The translations under genes and the position numbers were made by a program. The notes below the pieces were generated by a model. That model ran no database searches. It was not told where the DNA came from and was given only the letters and a program-made list of their open reading frames with translations. From NCBI RefSeq assembly GCF_023823685.1, contig NZ_JAMXBF010000003.1, positions 639,280-703,279 of the forward strand: DNA of 64,000 nucleotides, given 5' to 3'. The DNA is from Pseudomonas subflava (GTDB lineage Bacteria; Pseudomonadota; Gammaproteobacteria; Pseudomonadales; Pseudomonadaceae). Of this stretch, positions 1-11,215 are shown piece after piece; position 1 is the first letter of the stretch; every line of letters begins with the position of its first letter.

Positions 1-1960
1 CCACGTTGGCCAGCGACTCGCTGCGCAGGATCTGACGGGCTTCGGCCACCAGGTCGTCGTTCAGCGGGTAGGCGCTGAACGGCTCGGCCAGCAGGCGCTG
101 GAAGTGCGCGTTGAGACGCTTCTGGGTCGGCTCGTCGCCGGCGTAGCGCAGCGACCAGTCGGAGGCCAGCCAGTCCTGCAGGAAGGCCGGGTCGCGGCGC
201 TCCTCCAGGTTGAGCATCAGGTAGGCGCGCAGGCTGCCGAGCAGCAGCTCGCGGTCGTCGCGGTTGGCGCGGATCTGCCCTTCCAGCTGACGTGCCACCC
301 GTGGCAGCAGCTCGCTTTCCAGGCTGCGGCGATAGGCGGCATGCACCTGCGGCTGCACCTGCGGGCCCTGGTACAGGCCGCCGCGCTCCAGAAGGCTGGC
401 GTCGCCGGTGCTGGGGAATACCTGGGTGGCGGTGTAGCTGCCGTCGAGCAGCGGCAGGGCACGCTGGGCGTCGTCCTTGGCGCTGATGCCCTCGCCGTCG
501 CGGCCCAGCTGCAGGGCCAGTTCGCGCAGCTGTTCCAGGCGGCCGTGGTTGGCCGAGTAGCTGGTGCCCCAGAGCAGGCCGAACAGCACCAGGCAGGCGG
601 CGGCGCCGGCATACAGGCCGCGCTGACGCCAGTCGATGCGGCGCACTTCCTTGTCGTCCAGGCCGGCCAGTTCGGCCTCGGGGAAGATCACCCGGCTGAG
701 CAGCTGGTTGATGAAACGCGCACGGCCGCTGCGGTAGGTCGGCAGGCTGCTGCCGGCCAGGCCGAGGTTGCGGCCGATGCCGGTGGTGCTCGGGTCGAGC
801 AGCTCCTGCAGCTGCGGCGCGCTGGTCAGGTAGAAGCCGCGTAGCTGGCTGGAGCGCTGGTAGCGGTTGCCGCTGAAGGCCAGTTCCACCAGCAGGCACA
901 GGCGCTCGCCGAGCTGGCCGAGCTGGTGCGGGAAGTCGAGGATGCGGCCGCGGCGCTGGGTATCGCGCTCCTGGTGCAGGCGCATGATCACCTGGCTGTT
1001 GAGGCGGCGCAGCAGCTCTTCGAACTCCTGGCGCACCACGCTGGCGTCGGTGGCGCTCTGGCCCTTGCGGAAGCTGGTGCCGAGCACCTGGTCGCTCTCC
1101 TCGCGGCTCAGCTGGTCGAAGAACTCGTCGAAGCCGATGACCTTGTCGGCCTTGCTCAGCACCAGGTACACCGGCACTTCGGCGCGCAGCTCGGCGTGCA
1201 GTTCGTGCAGGCGCTGGCGGATCTGGCGGGCCAAGTTTTCCAGTTCCAGTTCGCTGGCGTACAGCAGGGTGTCGACCGGGATGTTCACCAGCACGCCGTT
1301 CAGCGGGCGCGCGCGGCGCTTGCGCAGCAGGCTGAGCAGGGTGTGCCAGGCGCGGCTGTCCACCGCCACGTCGGGCTGGGTCAGGTAGCGGCCGGCGGTG
1401 TCCAGTAGCACGGCGTGGTCGGCGAAGTACCAGTCGCAGTAGCGGGTGCCGCCGACGTCCTTGGTCAGGCGGCGCTCGTCGCCCTTGTTCAGCGGGAAGT
1501 CCAGACCGGAGAAGTCCAGCAGGCTGGTCTTGCCGCTGCCCTCGGGGCCGAGCAGCAGGTACCAGGGCAGGTCGTTGCGCCACTTCTCGCTGCGCCCGCG
1601 GTACAGGCTGGAGGTCTTCAGGGTGCGCAGGGCCTGCTTGAAGCGGCCCTTGAGCTCCAGCTGCTCCTCGCTGATCAGGCCGTCGCGGCGCAGGCGTTCC
1701 TGGGCGTCGGCATCATCCGCCTCGGCCTTCTTGCGCACGTTGGCGCGCCAGCTGACGAACACGATGAACAGGCCCCAGGCGAGGAACAGCAGGCTGATAC
1801 TGACCAGGCGGCTGGCCGCCGGCGCCCAGAACTTGGAGTCGGCCACCGCCAGCAGCGGGCCGACGAACCAGATCAGCAGGGCCAGCACCAGGACCAGGCA
1901 CAGGCTCCAGACCCAGGTCTTGCGGACGAACGCCGCGGTTTTCTTGAGAAAGTCCTTCAT
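1..1960 (-). CDS. tssM: TssM/IcmF, T6SS inner-membrane complex protein (C-terminus cut by window edge)
   Basis: TssM bridges inner membrane and periplasm in the TssJLM complex that anchors the T6SS. About 653 N-terminal residues are visible; the family is usually 1,100-1,200, so the periplasmic part continues beyond base 1. Two hydrophobic segments lie near residues 17-37 and 50-70, and a third near 450. Between them is a cytoplasmic P-loop domain with the Walker A motif GPEGSGKTS near residues 135-143. The start ATG at 1960 lies 6 bases after the tssL stop, and the first residues are MKDFLKKTAAF. It is the last gene of the operon visible here; stp/stk phosphatase and kinase genes, which follow icmF2 in P. 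aeruginosa, would lie outside the window. Confidence 0.95.
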   Translation of the reverse strand, partial: MKDFLKKTAAFVRKTWVWSLCLVLVLALLIWFVGPLLAVADSKFWAPAASRLVSISLLFLAWGLFIVFVSWRANVRKKAEADDADAQERLRRDGLISEEQLELKGRFKQALRTLKTSSLYRGRSEKWRNDLPWYLLLGPEGSGKTSLLDFSGLDFPLNKGDERRLTKDVGGTRYCDWYFADHAVLLDTAGRYLTQPDVAVDSRAWHTLLSLLRKRRARPLNGVLVNIPVDTLLYASELELENLARQIRQRLHELHAELRAEVPVYLVLSKADKVIGFDEFFDQLSREESDQVLGTSFRKGQSATDASVVRQEFEELLRRLNSQVIMRLHQERDTQRRGRILDFPHQLGQLGERLCLLVELAFSGNRYQRSSQLRGFYLTSAPQLQELLDPSTTGIGRNLGLAGSSLPTYRSGRARFINQLLSRVIFPEAELAGLDDKEVRRIDWRQRGLYAGAAACLVLFGLLWGTSYSANHGRLEQLRELALQLGRDGEGISAKDDAQRALPLLDGSYTATQVFPSTGDASLLERGGLYQGPQVQPQVHAAYRRSLESELLPRVARQLEGQIRANRDDRELLLGSLRAYLMLNLEERRDPAFLQDWLASDWSLRYAGDEPTQKRLNAHFQRLLAEPFSAYPLNDDLVAEARQILRSESLANV

Positions 1961-1966
1961 CTCAGA

Positions 1967-2833
1967 TCATCCCTGATTGCTTTGTGCGGGGGCCGGAGCG
2001 ACTTCGGCCGCCTGATAGGGTTGCAGCACGGTGCCGCGCTGCTCGTGCAGCACCCAGCTGAAGCCGGCGTAGAGCAGTGCCAGGCCGGCCACCGTGGCCA
2101 CCGCCACCAGCCAGCCGGGGACGATGCGCACCAGCCGCCGGCGGCCTTCCTTGAGGCCCTCCCAGTGCGGCGACAGCTCGCGCGGGATGTCGCCACGCAG
2201 CTGGCGGATCTGCCGGTACAGGCTGTCGCGGATCGCTTCGAGTTCGAGCATGCCGCGCGGTAGCACGCGGTACTTGCCCTCGAAGCCGAGCGACAGGCAG
2301 ATGTACATCAGCTCGAGCATGGCCAGGTGCTTGACCGGGTTGCGCGACAGGTGCTCGAGCAGCTGGAAGAACTTCTCGCCGCCGAAGGTCTCGTTGTGGA
2401 AGGTCGACAGCAGGCTCATCTGCGACCAGGCACTCTCGTTGCCCCAGGGCGTGGTCACCACGGCCTCGTCGACCACGGTGCACAGCACGTAGCGCGCGGC
2501 CATCACCTGGCCGCCTTCCACGCCTTCCTGCAGGGCGCGGTGCTCGAACAGCTTGATCGCCACATTGAGACGCTCGTTGAGCGCGTCGAAGTTCTCCGCG
2601 CTGGCGTGGGTCTTCAGCCGCACCACTTCCGAGAGCAGCAGCGCGCTGGCAGCCACCAGCGGGTTGAAGCTGATGTTGAAGACTTCCGCCGGGCGCATGC
2701 GCGCGGCGTAGACCATGCGCTCTTCGAGCTGCTCGAAGCGCGGCGTGGCGAAGTCGGTGAGCGGCCCGCGCGGTGCGGCGCCTTCTCCCTGGCGGTTGAG
2801 GACGACGGTCTTGTCCTGTGCTTCCCTGATCAT
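1967..2833 (-). CDS. tssL: TssL/DotU, T6SS inner-membrane protein
   Basis: A 288-residue DotU-family protein, the partner of TssM in the T6SS membrane complex and a docking point for the baseplate. The cytoplasmic body carries the family's conserved stretch around YVLCTVVDEAVVTTPWG. One C-terminal transmembrane helix follows (LVAVATVAGLALLYAGFSWV, about residues 242-261), with a short periplasmic tail. No peptidoglycan-binding OmpA extension is present, as in H2-type TssL. The start is 2 bases from the tssK stop, so translation is probably coupled. Confidence 0.95.
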   Translation of the reverse strand: MIREAQDKTVVLNRQGEGAAPRGPLTDFATPRFEQLEERMVYAARMRPAEVFNISFNPLVAASALLLSEVVRLKTHASAENFDALNERLNVAIKLFEHRALQEGVEGGQVMAARYVLCTVVDEAVVTTPWGNESAWSQMSLLSTFHNETFGGEKFFQLLEHLSRNPVKHLAMLELMYICLSLGFEGKYRVLPRGMLELEAIRDSLYRQIRQLRGDIPRELSPHWEGLKEGRRRLVRIVPGWLVAVATVAGLALLYAGFSWVLHEQRGTVLQPYQAAEVAPAPAQSNQG

Positions 2834-2835
2834 GT

Positions 2836-4167
2836 TCAGCTCCTGATCGCCCAGAATTTCAGCTCAAGCCCGGCGAAGTCGCCGGACACGTGGAAGGCAA
2901 AGCCACCGGAGCTCTCCAGCTGCGCCAGTTCCTCGGCGCTGAACTCCAGGGCGAAGTAGGTCTTGCCGGCGTGGAAGGGGATCTGCCGCGGCGCGACTGG
3001 CAGCGGCTTCACCTTGATGCCCGGCAGGTGCAGGTTGACCAGCTGGCGGATGCGTTCCACCGCGCCGATCTTCAGGTGCGCCGGCAGACGCTTGCGCAGC
3101 TCTTCGGACTCGCACTGGGCATCGGCGGCGAGGACAAAGGTGGCGTTGCCCAGCAGCGCGTGGTCCTGCAGCGGCGAGACCTGAATGCCGTACTGGCGCT
3201 GCTGCAGCGGCAGCTCGATGGCGTGCTGCTCCAGCACCATGGACAGCACCTGGCGCAGCGCCTCCATCAGCTTGCGGAAGCTGGCGGCCTGGTCGTTGTG
3301 CAGGTAGCGGCCGTCCAGGCGCGGACGCTTGTGGTCGGCGGCGAAGGTGGCCAGCTCGCCGAGCAGGCCGACCAGTTCGCGATACAGCAGCTCCGGGTGC
3401 ATCTGCTCCAGGGACAGGTAGTGGCGCAGCTGCGGCTCGTAGCGGTTGACCAGCTGCAGCATGAGGAAGTCGCCCACCTCGGTATTGCCCAGCTTGCCGG
3501 CGGCGCGTACCCGTTCGGCGAGGATGTCGCCACGGTGGCCGAGCAGGCTGATGACTTCCTTGAGGCAGGACAGCAGGTAGCTGGACGCCTGCACATGCAG
3601 GAAGGTCGGGCTGAAGTCCTGGTCGAGGCTGATCACCCCGTCCGGGCTGGTGTCGAAGATCTCCGCCACCTTGAGCTTCACGAAGGCCTGGTCGTTCTGC
3701 TGCTCGCCGAGCAGCAGGCGGAAGTCCGGGCGACCGCAGCTGACCTGGCTGACAGTGACGTCGCCAGCGTTGGAGTCGGCCACTTCCAGCTCATGGGCGC
3801 GATAGCGGGCCAGCACGTCCTGCTGCTCGCTGCGGCGGCTCTCGATATGGTTGCCGGTGACCAGCGGCAGGGCCAGGTACACCGGGGTGGCGGCGGTGTT
3901 CGGCGGGATGTCCAGGGCCAGCGGCTCGCGGCTGGCGTCCAGTTCGAACAGGCTGCCGTCGGGCAGCACGCCGCTGGCCTGGCTGAGCACCAGCTTGCCC
4001 ATGCCGAGGAACTGGCGGTCCACCTCCAGGCTGAAGAAGCCCCAGGGGTAGATGTCCTGCAGGCGCGAGCGCGACTTGAGCTGGTGCTCGAAGTAGCGAT
4101 CGTTCTGCTGGAAGTGCTGGGGGCGCAGGAGCATCCCTTCCTGCCAGACAACCTTGAGCATTTCCAT
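2836..4167 (-). CDS. tssK: TssK, T6SS baseplate adaptor
   Basis: A 443-residue protein of the TssK (VasE/ImpJ) family. Trimers of TssK connect the TssEFG baseplate wedges to the TssJLM membrane complex. The N-terminus MEMLKVVWQEGMLLRPQHFQ contains the family's characteristic GMLLRPQHFQ motif, and the length matches the family (about 440-450). It lies between tssJ and tssL with gaps of 3 and 2 bases. The opposite strand carries a long open frame here, which is a composition artefact. Confidence 0.96.
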   Translation of the reverse strand: MEMLKVVWQEGMLLRPQHFQQNDRYFEHQLKSRSRLQDIYPWGFFSLEVDRQFLGMGKLVLSQASGVLPDGSLFELDASREPLALDIPPNTAATPVYLALPLVTGNHIESRRSEQQDVLARYRAHELEVADSNAGDVTVSQVSCGRPDFRLLLGEQQNDQAFVKLKVAEIFDTSPDGVISLDQDFSPTFLHVQASSYLLSCLKEVISLLGHRGDILAERVRAAGKLGNTEVGDFLMLQLVNRYEPQLRHYLSLEQMHPELLYRELVGLLGELATFAADHKRPRLDGRYLHNDQAASFRKLMEALRQVLSMVLEQHAIELPLQQRQYGIQVSPLQDHALLGNATFVLAADAQCESEELRKRLPAHLKIGAVERIRQLVNLHLPGIKVKPLPVAPRQIPFHAGKTYFALEFSAEELAQLESSGGFAFHVSGDFAGLELKFWAIRS

Positions 4168-4170
4168 TGC

Positions 4171-4650
4171 TCAGTCCTCTTCCTTGAGCGGCTCCAGGCC
4201 GCGCTTGCCGAGCACCACGCCGGCCTGGTTGATCTCGCCTTCCTGCAGCGACACCACGTAGCGCCAGCTGGCTTCCGGCAGGTCGCGGTAGGCGGCGATC
4301 ACGCCGACGTAGCGGCTGCCCGGCTGCACCGAGAGCTTCAGATCACGCTCCTCGCCGGGGCGCACTTCCATCTCCTCGAAGCTGACCAGGTCGGGCATCA
4401 GCGACTCCTTCGGCCGCTGGTACAGGGAGAAGAACTCGGCGTTGTTGAACGACGAGGGATTCTTCAGCTCCAGCAGGCGCACCACGATCGGCGAGGGGCG
4501 GCCGGCCAGGTCCGGGTTGAGGTCGTCGCTGGCCTGCAGGCGCAGGTCGAGCTTGGTGGTGTCGGAGTAGGGCGACAGGCTGGAGCAGCCGCCGAGGGCG
4601 GCGAGCAAACTGAGCAGGCTAAGGCTGATAAGACGGCGCATGGCATTCAT
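4171..4650 (-). CDS. tssJ: TssJ/Lip, T6SS outer-membrane lipoprotein
   Basis: A 159-residue lipoprotein of the TssJ/SciN family that holds TssM to the outer membrane. The N-terminus has a basic start (MNAMRRL), a hydrophobic core and a lipobox ending LAALGGC, so lipidation of Cys near residue 22 is expected. The mature part is the small beta-sandwich expected of SciN. Position and length match lip2 of the P. aeruginosa H2 locus. The ATG at 4650 follows the fha stop by 9 bases. Confidence 0.92.
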   Translation of the reverse strand: MNAMRRLISLSLLSLLAALGGCSSLSPYSDTTKLDLRLQASDDLNPDLAGRPSPIVVRLLELKNPSSFNNAEFFSLYQRPKESLMPDLVSFEEMEVRPGEERDLKLSVQPGSRYVGVIAAYRDLPEASWRYVVSLQEGEINQAGVVLGKRGLEPLKEED

Positions 4651-4659
4651 CCTTGCTTC

Positions 4660-5886
4660 TTACGAAGGCTGGTAATCGGTGTTGAGGGTGGCGATCAGGC
4701 GGACCTGCTCTTCGTAGGTCTTGGCGAAGTCGCGGGCGAACAGGCGCTGGCTCCAGTCGTCGTCCTTCTCCAGCGCGCGGAAGTGGCGCTGGTAGGCGCG
4801 CCAGCGGGTGCCGGAGGTGGCCAGCAGCGGCTTGCGGTCCTGCTCGAAGCGCAGGGTCAGCTGCTCGGGAGCGAACTGCTCGAACAGGCCCTGCACTGCC
4901 GTGCGGCTGGCGGCGAACAGCGCCACCTGGTGCGCCTGCAGGTCGCGGTAGGCGCGGCCCATGACCTGCTCGGCCGGCAGCTGGCCGGGCTTGTTGCCGC
5001 GCAGCATGGCGGTGAGCGCCTCGCCGGCATCGCCGACCTGCTTGAGCGGGTTGTTGCCGGCGCTCTGCACGGTGGTCAGGGCCAGACGCAGTTCGTTCTT
5101 CAGCTCGCCGCGGGTGCGCAGGCTCTGCTGCAGGCCGGCCACGCTCTGCTTGAGCAGGCGCGCGGCCTGCAGGGCCAGGGCCTCGCGAGCCTCGGCGTCG
5201 AGGTCGTCGACTTTCACCCCGAGGGCGTCGCCGAAGCGCTGCCAGAAGCCTTGCGGCAGTGGCTCGGCGGCCACCGGCATCTGCACCGGGCGGGCCTGCG
5301 GGCGTGGCGCTTCTACCGGCGTCGGCTCCAGTTCCTGGACCAGCTCGGGCACCAGCAGGCTTTCCATGTCGATGCGCGCGTACTGGGTGCGCGCCTGTTC
5401 TTCCTCCGGCGCCTGTACCAGGCCGGCGAACTCGTCCAGCTGGCTGTAGCCGCGCGGGCGCTGCTCGAGGGCGGCGATCGGGTCAAGGTCGAGGAAGGCG
5501 TCGTCGGGGATGATGCTGCCGGCGTGCTGGCGCTGGCCGATCTGCTCCTCGAACTGGGCCGGGTCCTGCAGCACGCGGGCGCGGATCTCCAGCTCGCCGA
5601 GGCAGTACACGCAACCGTGCTCGATGCGCTGCGGCTCGCCCTTGGGCAGGCGCGCGCCGTTGTCCTTGAGGGTCACGCCATTGCTGCTGATGTCGGTCAG
5701 ATAGAAGTGACCGTCGGCGTAGCTGACCTGGGCGTGGCGGTTGGAGAGGATGCGCTTGCTGTCCGGGATGGCCCAGTCGCATTCGTCGCCGCGGCCGATC
5801 ACGCCGCCGGCCTTCTTGAAGCTCTTGCTGGTCAGCAGACCCGGCGCGTACTGCTGGGCGCTGACGATATCGAATACCAGTTCCAT
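4660..5886 (-). CDS. Fha/TagH, FHA-domain T6SS accessory protein
   Basis: A 408-residue protein with an N-terminal forkhead-associated domain, which binds phosphothreonine. The visible FHA elements near residues 28-75 are VIGRGDECDW, SNRHAQV and SSNGV. A linker rich in Pro and Glu follows, then the C-terminal domain typical of ImpI/VasC/TagH proteins. In H1 and H2 systems Fha proteins act in post-translational control together with a Ser/Thr kinase and phosphatase. Here the neighbouring order (bEBP, small lipoprotein, fha, tssJ) matches sfa2-orfX-fha2-lip2 of P. aeruginosa. The start ATG at 5886 is preceded by an AAGGAG-type site. Confidence 0.92.
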   Translation of the reverse strand: MELVFDIVSAQQYAPGLLTSKSFKKAGGVIGRGDECDWAIPDSKRILSNRHAQVSYADGHFYLTDISSNGVTLKDNGARLPKGEPQRIEHGCVYCLGELEIRARVLQDPAQFEEQIGQRQHAGSIIPDDAFLDLDPIAALEQRPRGYSQLDEFAGLVQAPEEEQARTQYARIDMESLLVPELVQELEPTPVEAPRPQARPVQMPVAAEPLPQGFWQRFGDALGVKVDDLDAEAREALALQAARLLKQSVAGLQQSLRTRGELKNELRLALTTVQSAGNNPLKQVGDAGEALTAMLRGNKPGQLPAEQVMGRAYRDLQAHQVALFAASRTAVQGLFEQFAPEQLTLRFEQDRKPLLATSGTRWRAYQRHFRALEKDDDWSQRLFARDFAKTYEEQVRLIATLNTDYQPS

Positions 5887-5904
5887 GGTAGGGGCTCCTT
5901 GCGC

Positions 5905-6042
5905 TCAGTCTTCGCGCTGCTGTTCGGCGTGCGGGTCACCCAGCGGGCGGTACTCGTCGTCGCTGGACTTGTAGTTGCCGCCGCAGCCGGCGAGGCCGAG
6001 CAGGGCGGCGAGCAGGGTGGCGGTCAGAAGGCGGTGGGACAT
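5905..6042 (-). CDS. Small lipoprotein (orfX-like) of the T6SS operon
   Basis: A 45-residue reading frame starting MSHRLLTATLLAALLGLAGC. A basic N-terminus, a hydrophobic stretch and the lipobox LAGC (Cys20) give a very short mature lipopeptide of about 26 polar residues (starting CGGNYKSSDDEY, ending QQRED). It sits exactly where the H2 locus of P. aeruginosa has the small orfX between sfa2 and fha2. A GAAACC stretch lies before the ATG; the ribosome site is not strong. The function is unknown. Its size, conserved position and clear lipobox make it a real gene rather than a chance frame. Confidence 0.75.
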   Translation of the reverse strand: MSHRLLTATLLAALLGLAGCGGNYKSSDDEYRPLGDPHAEQQRED

Positions 6043-6088
6043 CGCGGTTTCTCCACTGGCGGTGACGGATAGGGAATGCATGGCGGCC

Positions 6089-7616
<1,528 letters not shown>

Positions 7617-7630
<14 letters not shown>

Positions 7631-10193
7631 AGGCCAGCGCTCCTTCACCGTCCAGGGTGGCGTGTACACGGGAGATCGCCGCGCCGCTGGCCATGGCATC
7701 CAGCAGGCGGTCGGCGATGCGCGGCAGCACGCTCTGCTCCAGCAGCTGGTCGATCAGCCGCGCGCCGCTCTCGCCGCTGGCGCAGCGTTCGGCCAGGTGG
7801 TCGAGCAGCGCCGGGCTGTGGCTGAAGGCCAGGCGGCGTTTGCCCAGGCGCTGGCCGAGGCGCTCCAGCTTGAGCTGGATCAGCTCGCGCAGCACGACAC
7901 CGGCCACCGGGTAGTAGGGCACCACGCGCATGCGCGCCAATAGGGCCGGCTTGAAGTGGCGGCTCAGGGTCGGGCGGATCGCCTCTTCCAGCTGCTCCAC
8001 TGGCGGCCGTTGCTCGCCCGCGCAGAGCGCTTCGATCTTGTCGCTGGCCAGGTTGGAGGTGAGCAGGATCAGGCAGTTGCGGAAGTTGATCTCGCGGCCT
8101 TCGCCGTCGTTGGCCACGCCTTTGTCGAAGATCTGGTAGAAGACGTTCATCACGTCCGGGTCGGCCTTCTCCACTTCGTCGAGGAGGATCACCGAGTAGG
8201 GCTTCTGCCGTACCGCTTCGGTGAGCATGCCGCCCTCGCCGTAGCCGACGTAGCCGGGCGGCGCGCCGATCAGGCGGGAGACGGTGTGCTTCTCCTGGAA
8301 CTCGGACATGTTGATGGTGGTGAGGAAGCGCTCGCCGCCGTACAGCAGGTCGGCCAGGGCCAGGGCGGTCTCGGTCTTGCCGACGCCGCTGGGGCCGACC
8401 AGGAGGAACACGCCGGCCGGCGCGTCGTCCTTGTTCAGTCCGGCGGCGGCGGCGCGCATTGCGCGGTCCAGCACCTGCACCGCCTGCTCCTGGCCACGCA
8501 CGCGGGCGCGCAGGTCGCTGGCGAAGCTGGCCACCTTGGCGTTGTGTTCGCGGGCCAGCTGGCTCAGCGGCACGCCGGTCCAGTGGCTGATCACTTCGGC
8601 CACCAGGCGCGGGCAGACTTCGAAGCTGACCAGCCGCTCCTCGCCTTGGGCCCTGGCCAGTTCGGCCTGCACCTCGCGTAGCTGGCTTTCCAGCGCTTCC
8701 AATTCATCGCTGCCTTCGGCGCGGGCCTGGGCGCATTGCTGGCGCAGGTCGAGCAGGCGTTCGGCCAGCTGGCGCTGTTCGTTCCAGCGCGAATCGATCT
8801 GCTGCAGTTCGGTTTCCGCCTCGGTCAGGCGCTGTTCCAGGGCGGCCAAGGCCGCTTCGTCCACCGCCAGGCCGGCCTGTAGGTCGCGGCGCAGGGCCAG
8901 GCGCTGGCGCTCGCCTTCGGCCAGCTCACCGCGCAGGCGTTCCAGGGCTTCCGGCGCGGCGGCCAGGCTGATGCGCACCCGCGCGCAGGCGGTATCCAGC
9001 ACGTCCACCGCCTTGTCCGGCAGCTGGCGCCCGGCCAGGTAGCGCGCGGACAGCTCGGCGGCGGCCACCACCGCGTCGTCGCGCAGGTAGATGCCGTGGC
9101 TCTGCTCGTACACCGGGGCCAGGCCGCGCAGGATGGTCACCGCTTCCTGCACGGTCGGCTCGTGCAGCTGCACCGGCTGGAAGCGCCGGGCCAGGGCCGG
9201 GTCTTTCTCGAAGTACTTCTTGTATTCGCTCCAGGTGGTGGCGGCGATGGTTCGCAGCTCGCCACGGGCCAAGGCCGGCTTGAGCAGGTTGGCGGCGTCC
9301 GAGCCGCCGGCCTGGGCGCCGGCGCCGATCAGGGTGTGGGCTTCGTCGATGAACAGGATGGTCGGCTTGGCCGCGCCCTTCACTTCGTCGATCACCCCCT
9401 GCAGGCGCCGTTCGAACTCGCCTTTGACGCTGGCGCCGGCCTGCAGCAGGCCCATGTCCAGGCCGAGCAGCTCGACGCCGCGCAGCACTTCCGGCACTTC
9501 GCCGGCGGCGATGCGCAGGGCCAGGCCTTCGACCAGCGCGGTCTTGCCGACGCCGGCCTCGCCGACCACGATCGGGTTGTTCTTCCGCCGCCGGGCGAGG
9601 ATGTCGATCATCTGGCGGATGGCGCCGTCGCGGCACAGCACCGGGTCGAGCTTGCCGTCGCGGGCGCGCTGGGTGAAGTTGTGGGTGAAGCGCTGCAGAT
9701 TGGATTCGCCCGGCGCGGCCGGCTTGCCCGGCTGGTTCGACGGCTGCTGGCTGAGGGCGAAGTCACGCAGGCGCTCGGCATCGATCTTCGCCAGCATTGG
9801 CTGGTAGCGCGTGCCGGCATAGCGCAGCGGGTTGCGCAGCAGGGCCAGGAGCAGCGCGGCCTGTTCGATCTGGCTCTGGCCCAGTTCCAGGTTGGCCACC
9901 AGCAGGGCGTCCTGCAGCCACTGCACCAGTTCGGCGGAGAACACCGGGTTGCGCGACTCACTCATCTCGCCGCGTGGCTGCAGGGTGGCGGCCAGCTCCA
10001 AGGCATCCACTTCGGCGTCCTGCAGGGCGCGGGCCAGCAGGCCGTCGCGGCGCTCGAGCAGGCCGAGCAGCAGGTCTTCGACCAGGATCTTGCTGCCGCC
10101 GCGCTGCAGGCAGCGTTCGGCGGCGGCTTCCAGTTCGCGGCGGGTCTCGGCGTCCAGTGCCTGGACCAGCTGTTGTAGGTCGACGTTGATCAT
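7617..10193 (-). CDS. clpV: ClpV/TssH, T6SS sheath-disassembly AAA+ ATPase
   Basis: An 858-residue Clp/Hsp100 ATPase that extracts and recycles contracted TssBC sheaths. It has an N-terminal ClpN-type helical domain (about 1-155) that binds TssC. The first AAA+ module has Walker A GEAGVGKTA and Walker B ILFIDEAHTL. A coiled-coil middle domain rich in Glu, Gln and Arg follows. The second module has Walker A GPSGVGKTE and Walker B VILLDEVEKA. The region around MSEFQEKHTVSRLIGAPPGY is typical of the ClpB/ClpV group. The start ATG at 10193 is preceded by AAAGAGAG and lies 15 bases after tssG. Confidence 0.97.
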
Positions 10194-10207
10194 CGTTCTC
10201 TCTTTCC

Positions 10208-11215
10208 CTAGTGAGTCTTGCTGCCGATGGTGACGACGCCATCGGCTTGTTCGTGGCCGAGCCAGCTGGTCCAGCCCAGATGGCAGGGGTTGTCCGCGCC
10301 GATGCGCAGCTCGCGGATCTCCTCATGGCGCAGGGCCAGGCGGATGTCGTAGTCGAGCGGGTCGCGCAGGGTGAAGCGCACCAGCGCGCAGAGCGGCTGG
10401 TAACCACTGCCGATCGGCAGGAATTCGTGGAAGCGCGCCCAGCTGAGCTGGCGGATATGGATGCGGAACTTGCCGCCGCGGTCGCGCACCGAGTCGCCCA
10501 GCACCAGGCTCTCGCCCAGCTGGCTGTTGGCCAGGCCGAGGCGGTTGCGCTGCTCGTCGATGATCTCGACGCGGCGCTCGACGCACTGCTCGATGCGCAG
10601 GTCGGCGTGCTTGAAGTAGTAGCGCAGCACCGACTCGACCAGCGCCGCCGAGTGGGCGCGCAGGCTGAGCAGGCCGAGGTAGGGCAGCAGGCGCCGCCAG
10701 TTGAGGTCCTCGGTCGCGCGCATGCGCTCACCGCCCAGGCCGATCAGGGCGAACAGGCGGGAGGAAAAGGCATCGCGGGCGCCCTGGTCGTAGTGCGCGT
10801 AGTAGCGGTACTTGCGCCAGATCGGCAGGAGCAGGCGCTGCAGGCGGTCGTTGAACAGGTCGAGGAAGTCGCGGGTGGTGTTGCCGTCCGGGCCGTCGCC
10901 CAGCGCCTGTTCGCTGTAGAACGCCGGCAGCGGCGAACCGGAGCCGAACAGGCCGACCAGGTTGATGCGCAGGCGCGCGCGCAGCTCGCCGTGTTCCTCG
11001 AAGAACTCCAGGCGATCCGTGTCGCTGCCGGGAAAACCCAGGCTGGGGTTGGCCTGAAATTCCAGCTGCTCGTAGAGCGCCTCCTCATCCAGCTCGGGAT
11101 GCGCGGCGCGCAGGTGGTCCAGCGCCCGCAGTACGCCCTGGAACAGGCTGTACTCGCGGATGCCGGCGCTGAGTTTGCTCAGAGCAGGGGCTGCTGCCCC
11201 ATGCGCGGCGTCCAT
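10208..11215 (-). CDS. tssG: TssG, T6SS baseplate component
   Basis: A baseplate wedge protein of the TssG (VasB/ImpH) family, which forms a complex with two TssF and one TssE. I take the ATG at 11215 (MDAAHGAAAPALSKLSAG), giving 335 residues, the family's usual size. The open frame runs much further upstream, but that extension lies out of frame within tssF and is not coding. The family motif region is near FPGSDTDRLEFFE and the conserved LVGLFGSGSPLPAFYSE. The start overlaps the tssF end by 37 bases. Confidence 0.94.
   Translation of the reverse strand: MDAAHGAAAPALSKLSAGIREYSLFQGVLRALDHLRAAHPELDEEALYEQLEFQANPSLGFPGSDTDRLEFFEEHGELRARLRINLVGLFGSGSPLPAFYSEQALGDGPDGNTTRDFLDLFNDRLQRLLLPIWRKYRYYAHYDQGARDAFSSRLFALIGLGGERMRATEDLNWRRLLPYLGLLSLRAHSAALVESVLRYYFKHADLRIEQCVERRVEIIDEQRNRLGLANSQLGESLVLGDSVRDRGGKFRIHIRQLSWARFHEFLPIGSGYQPLCALVRFTLRDPLDYDIRLALRHEEIRELRIGADNPCHLGWTSWLGHEQADGVVTIGSKTH

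Noticed and set aside
2890..6072. A 1060-codon open frame on the plus strand
   Set aside because: It runs antisense to tssK, tssJ and fha, whose families are certain. High GC removes stops in the opposite frame; the translation is low-complexity Ala/Gln/Leu/Val with no motif.
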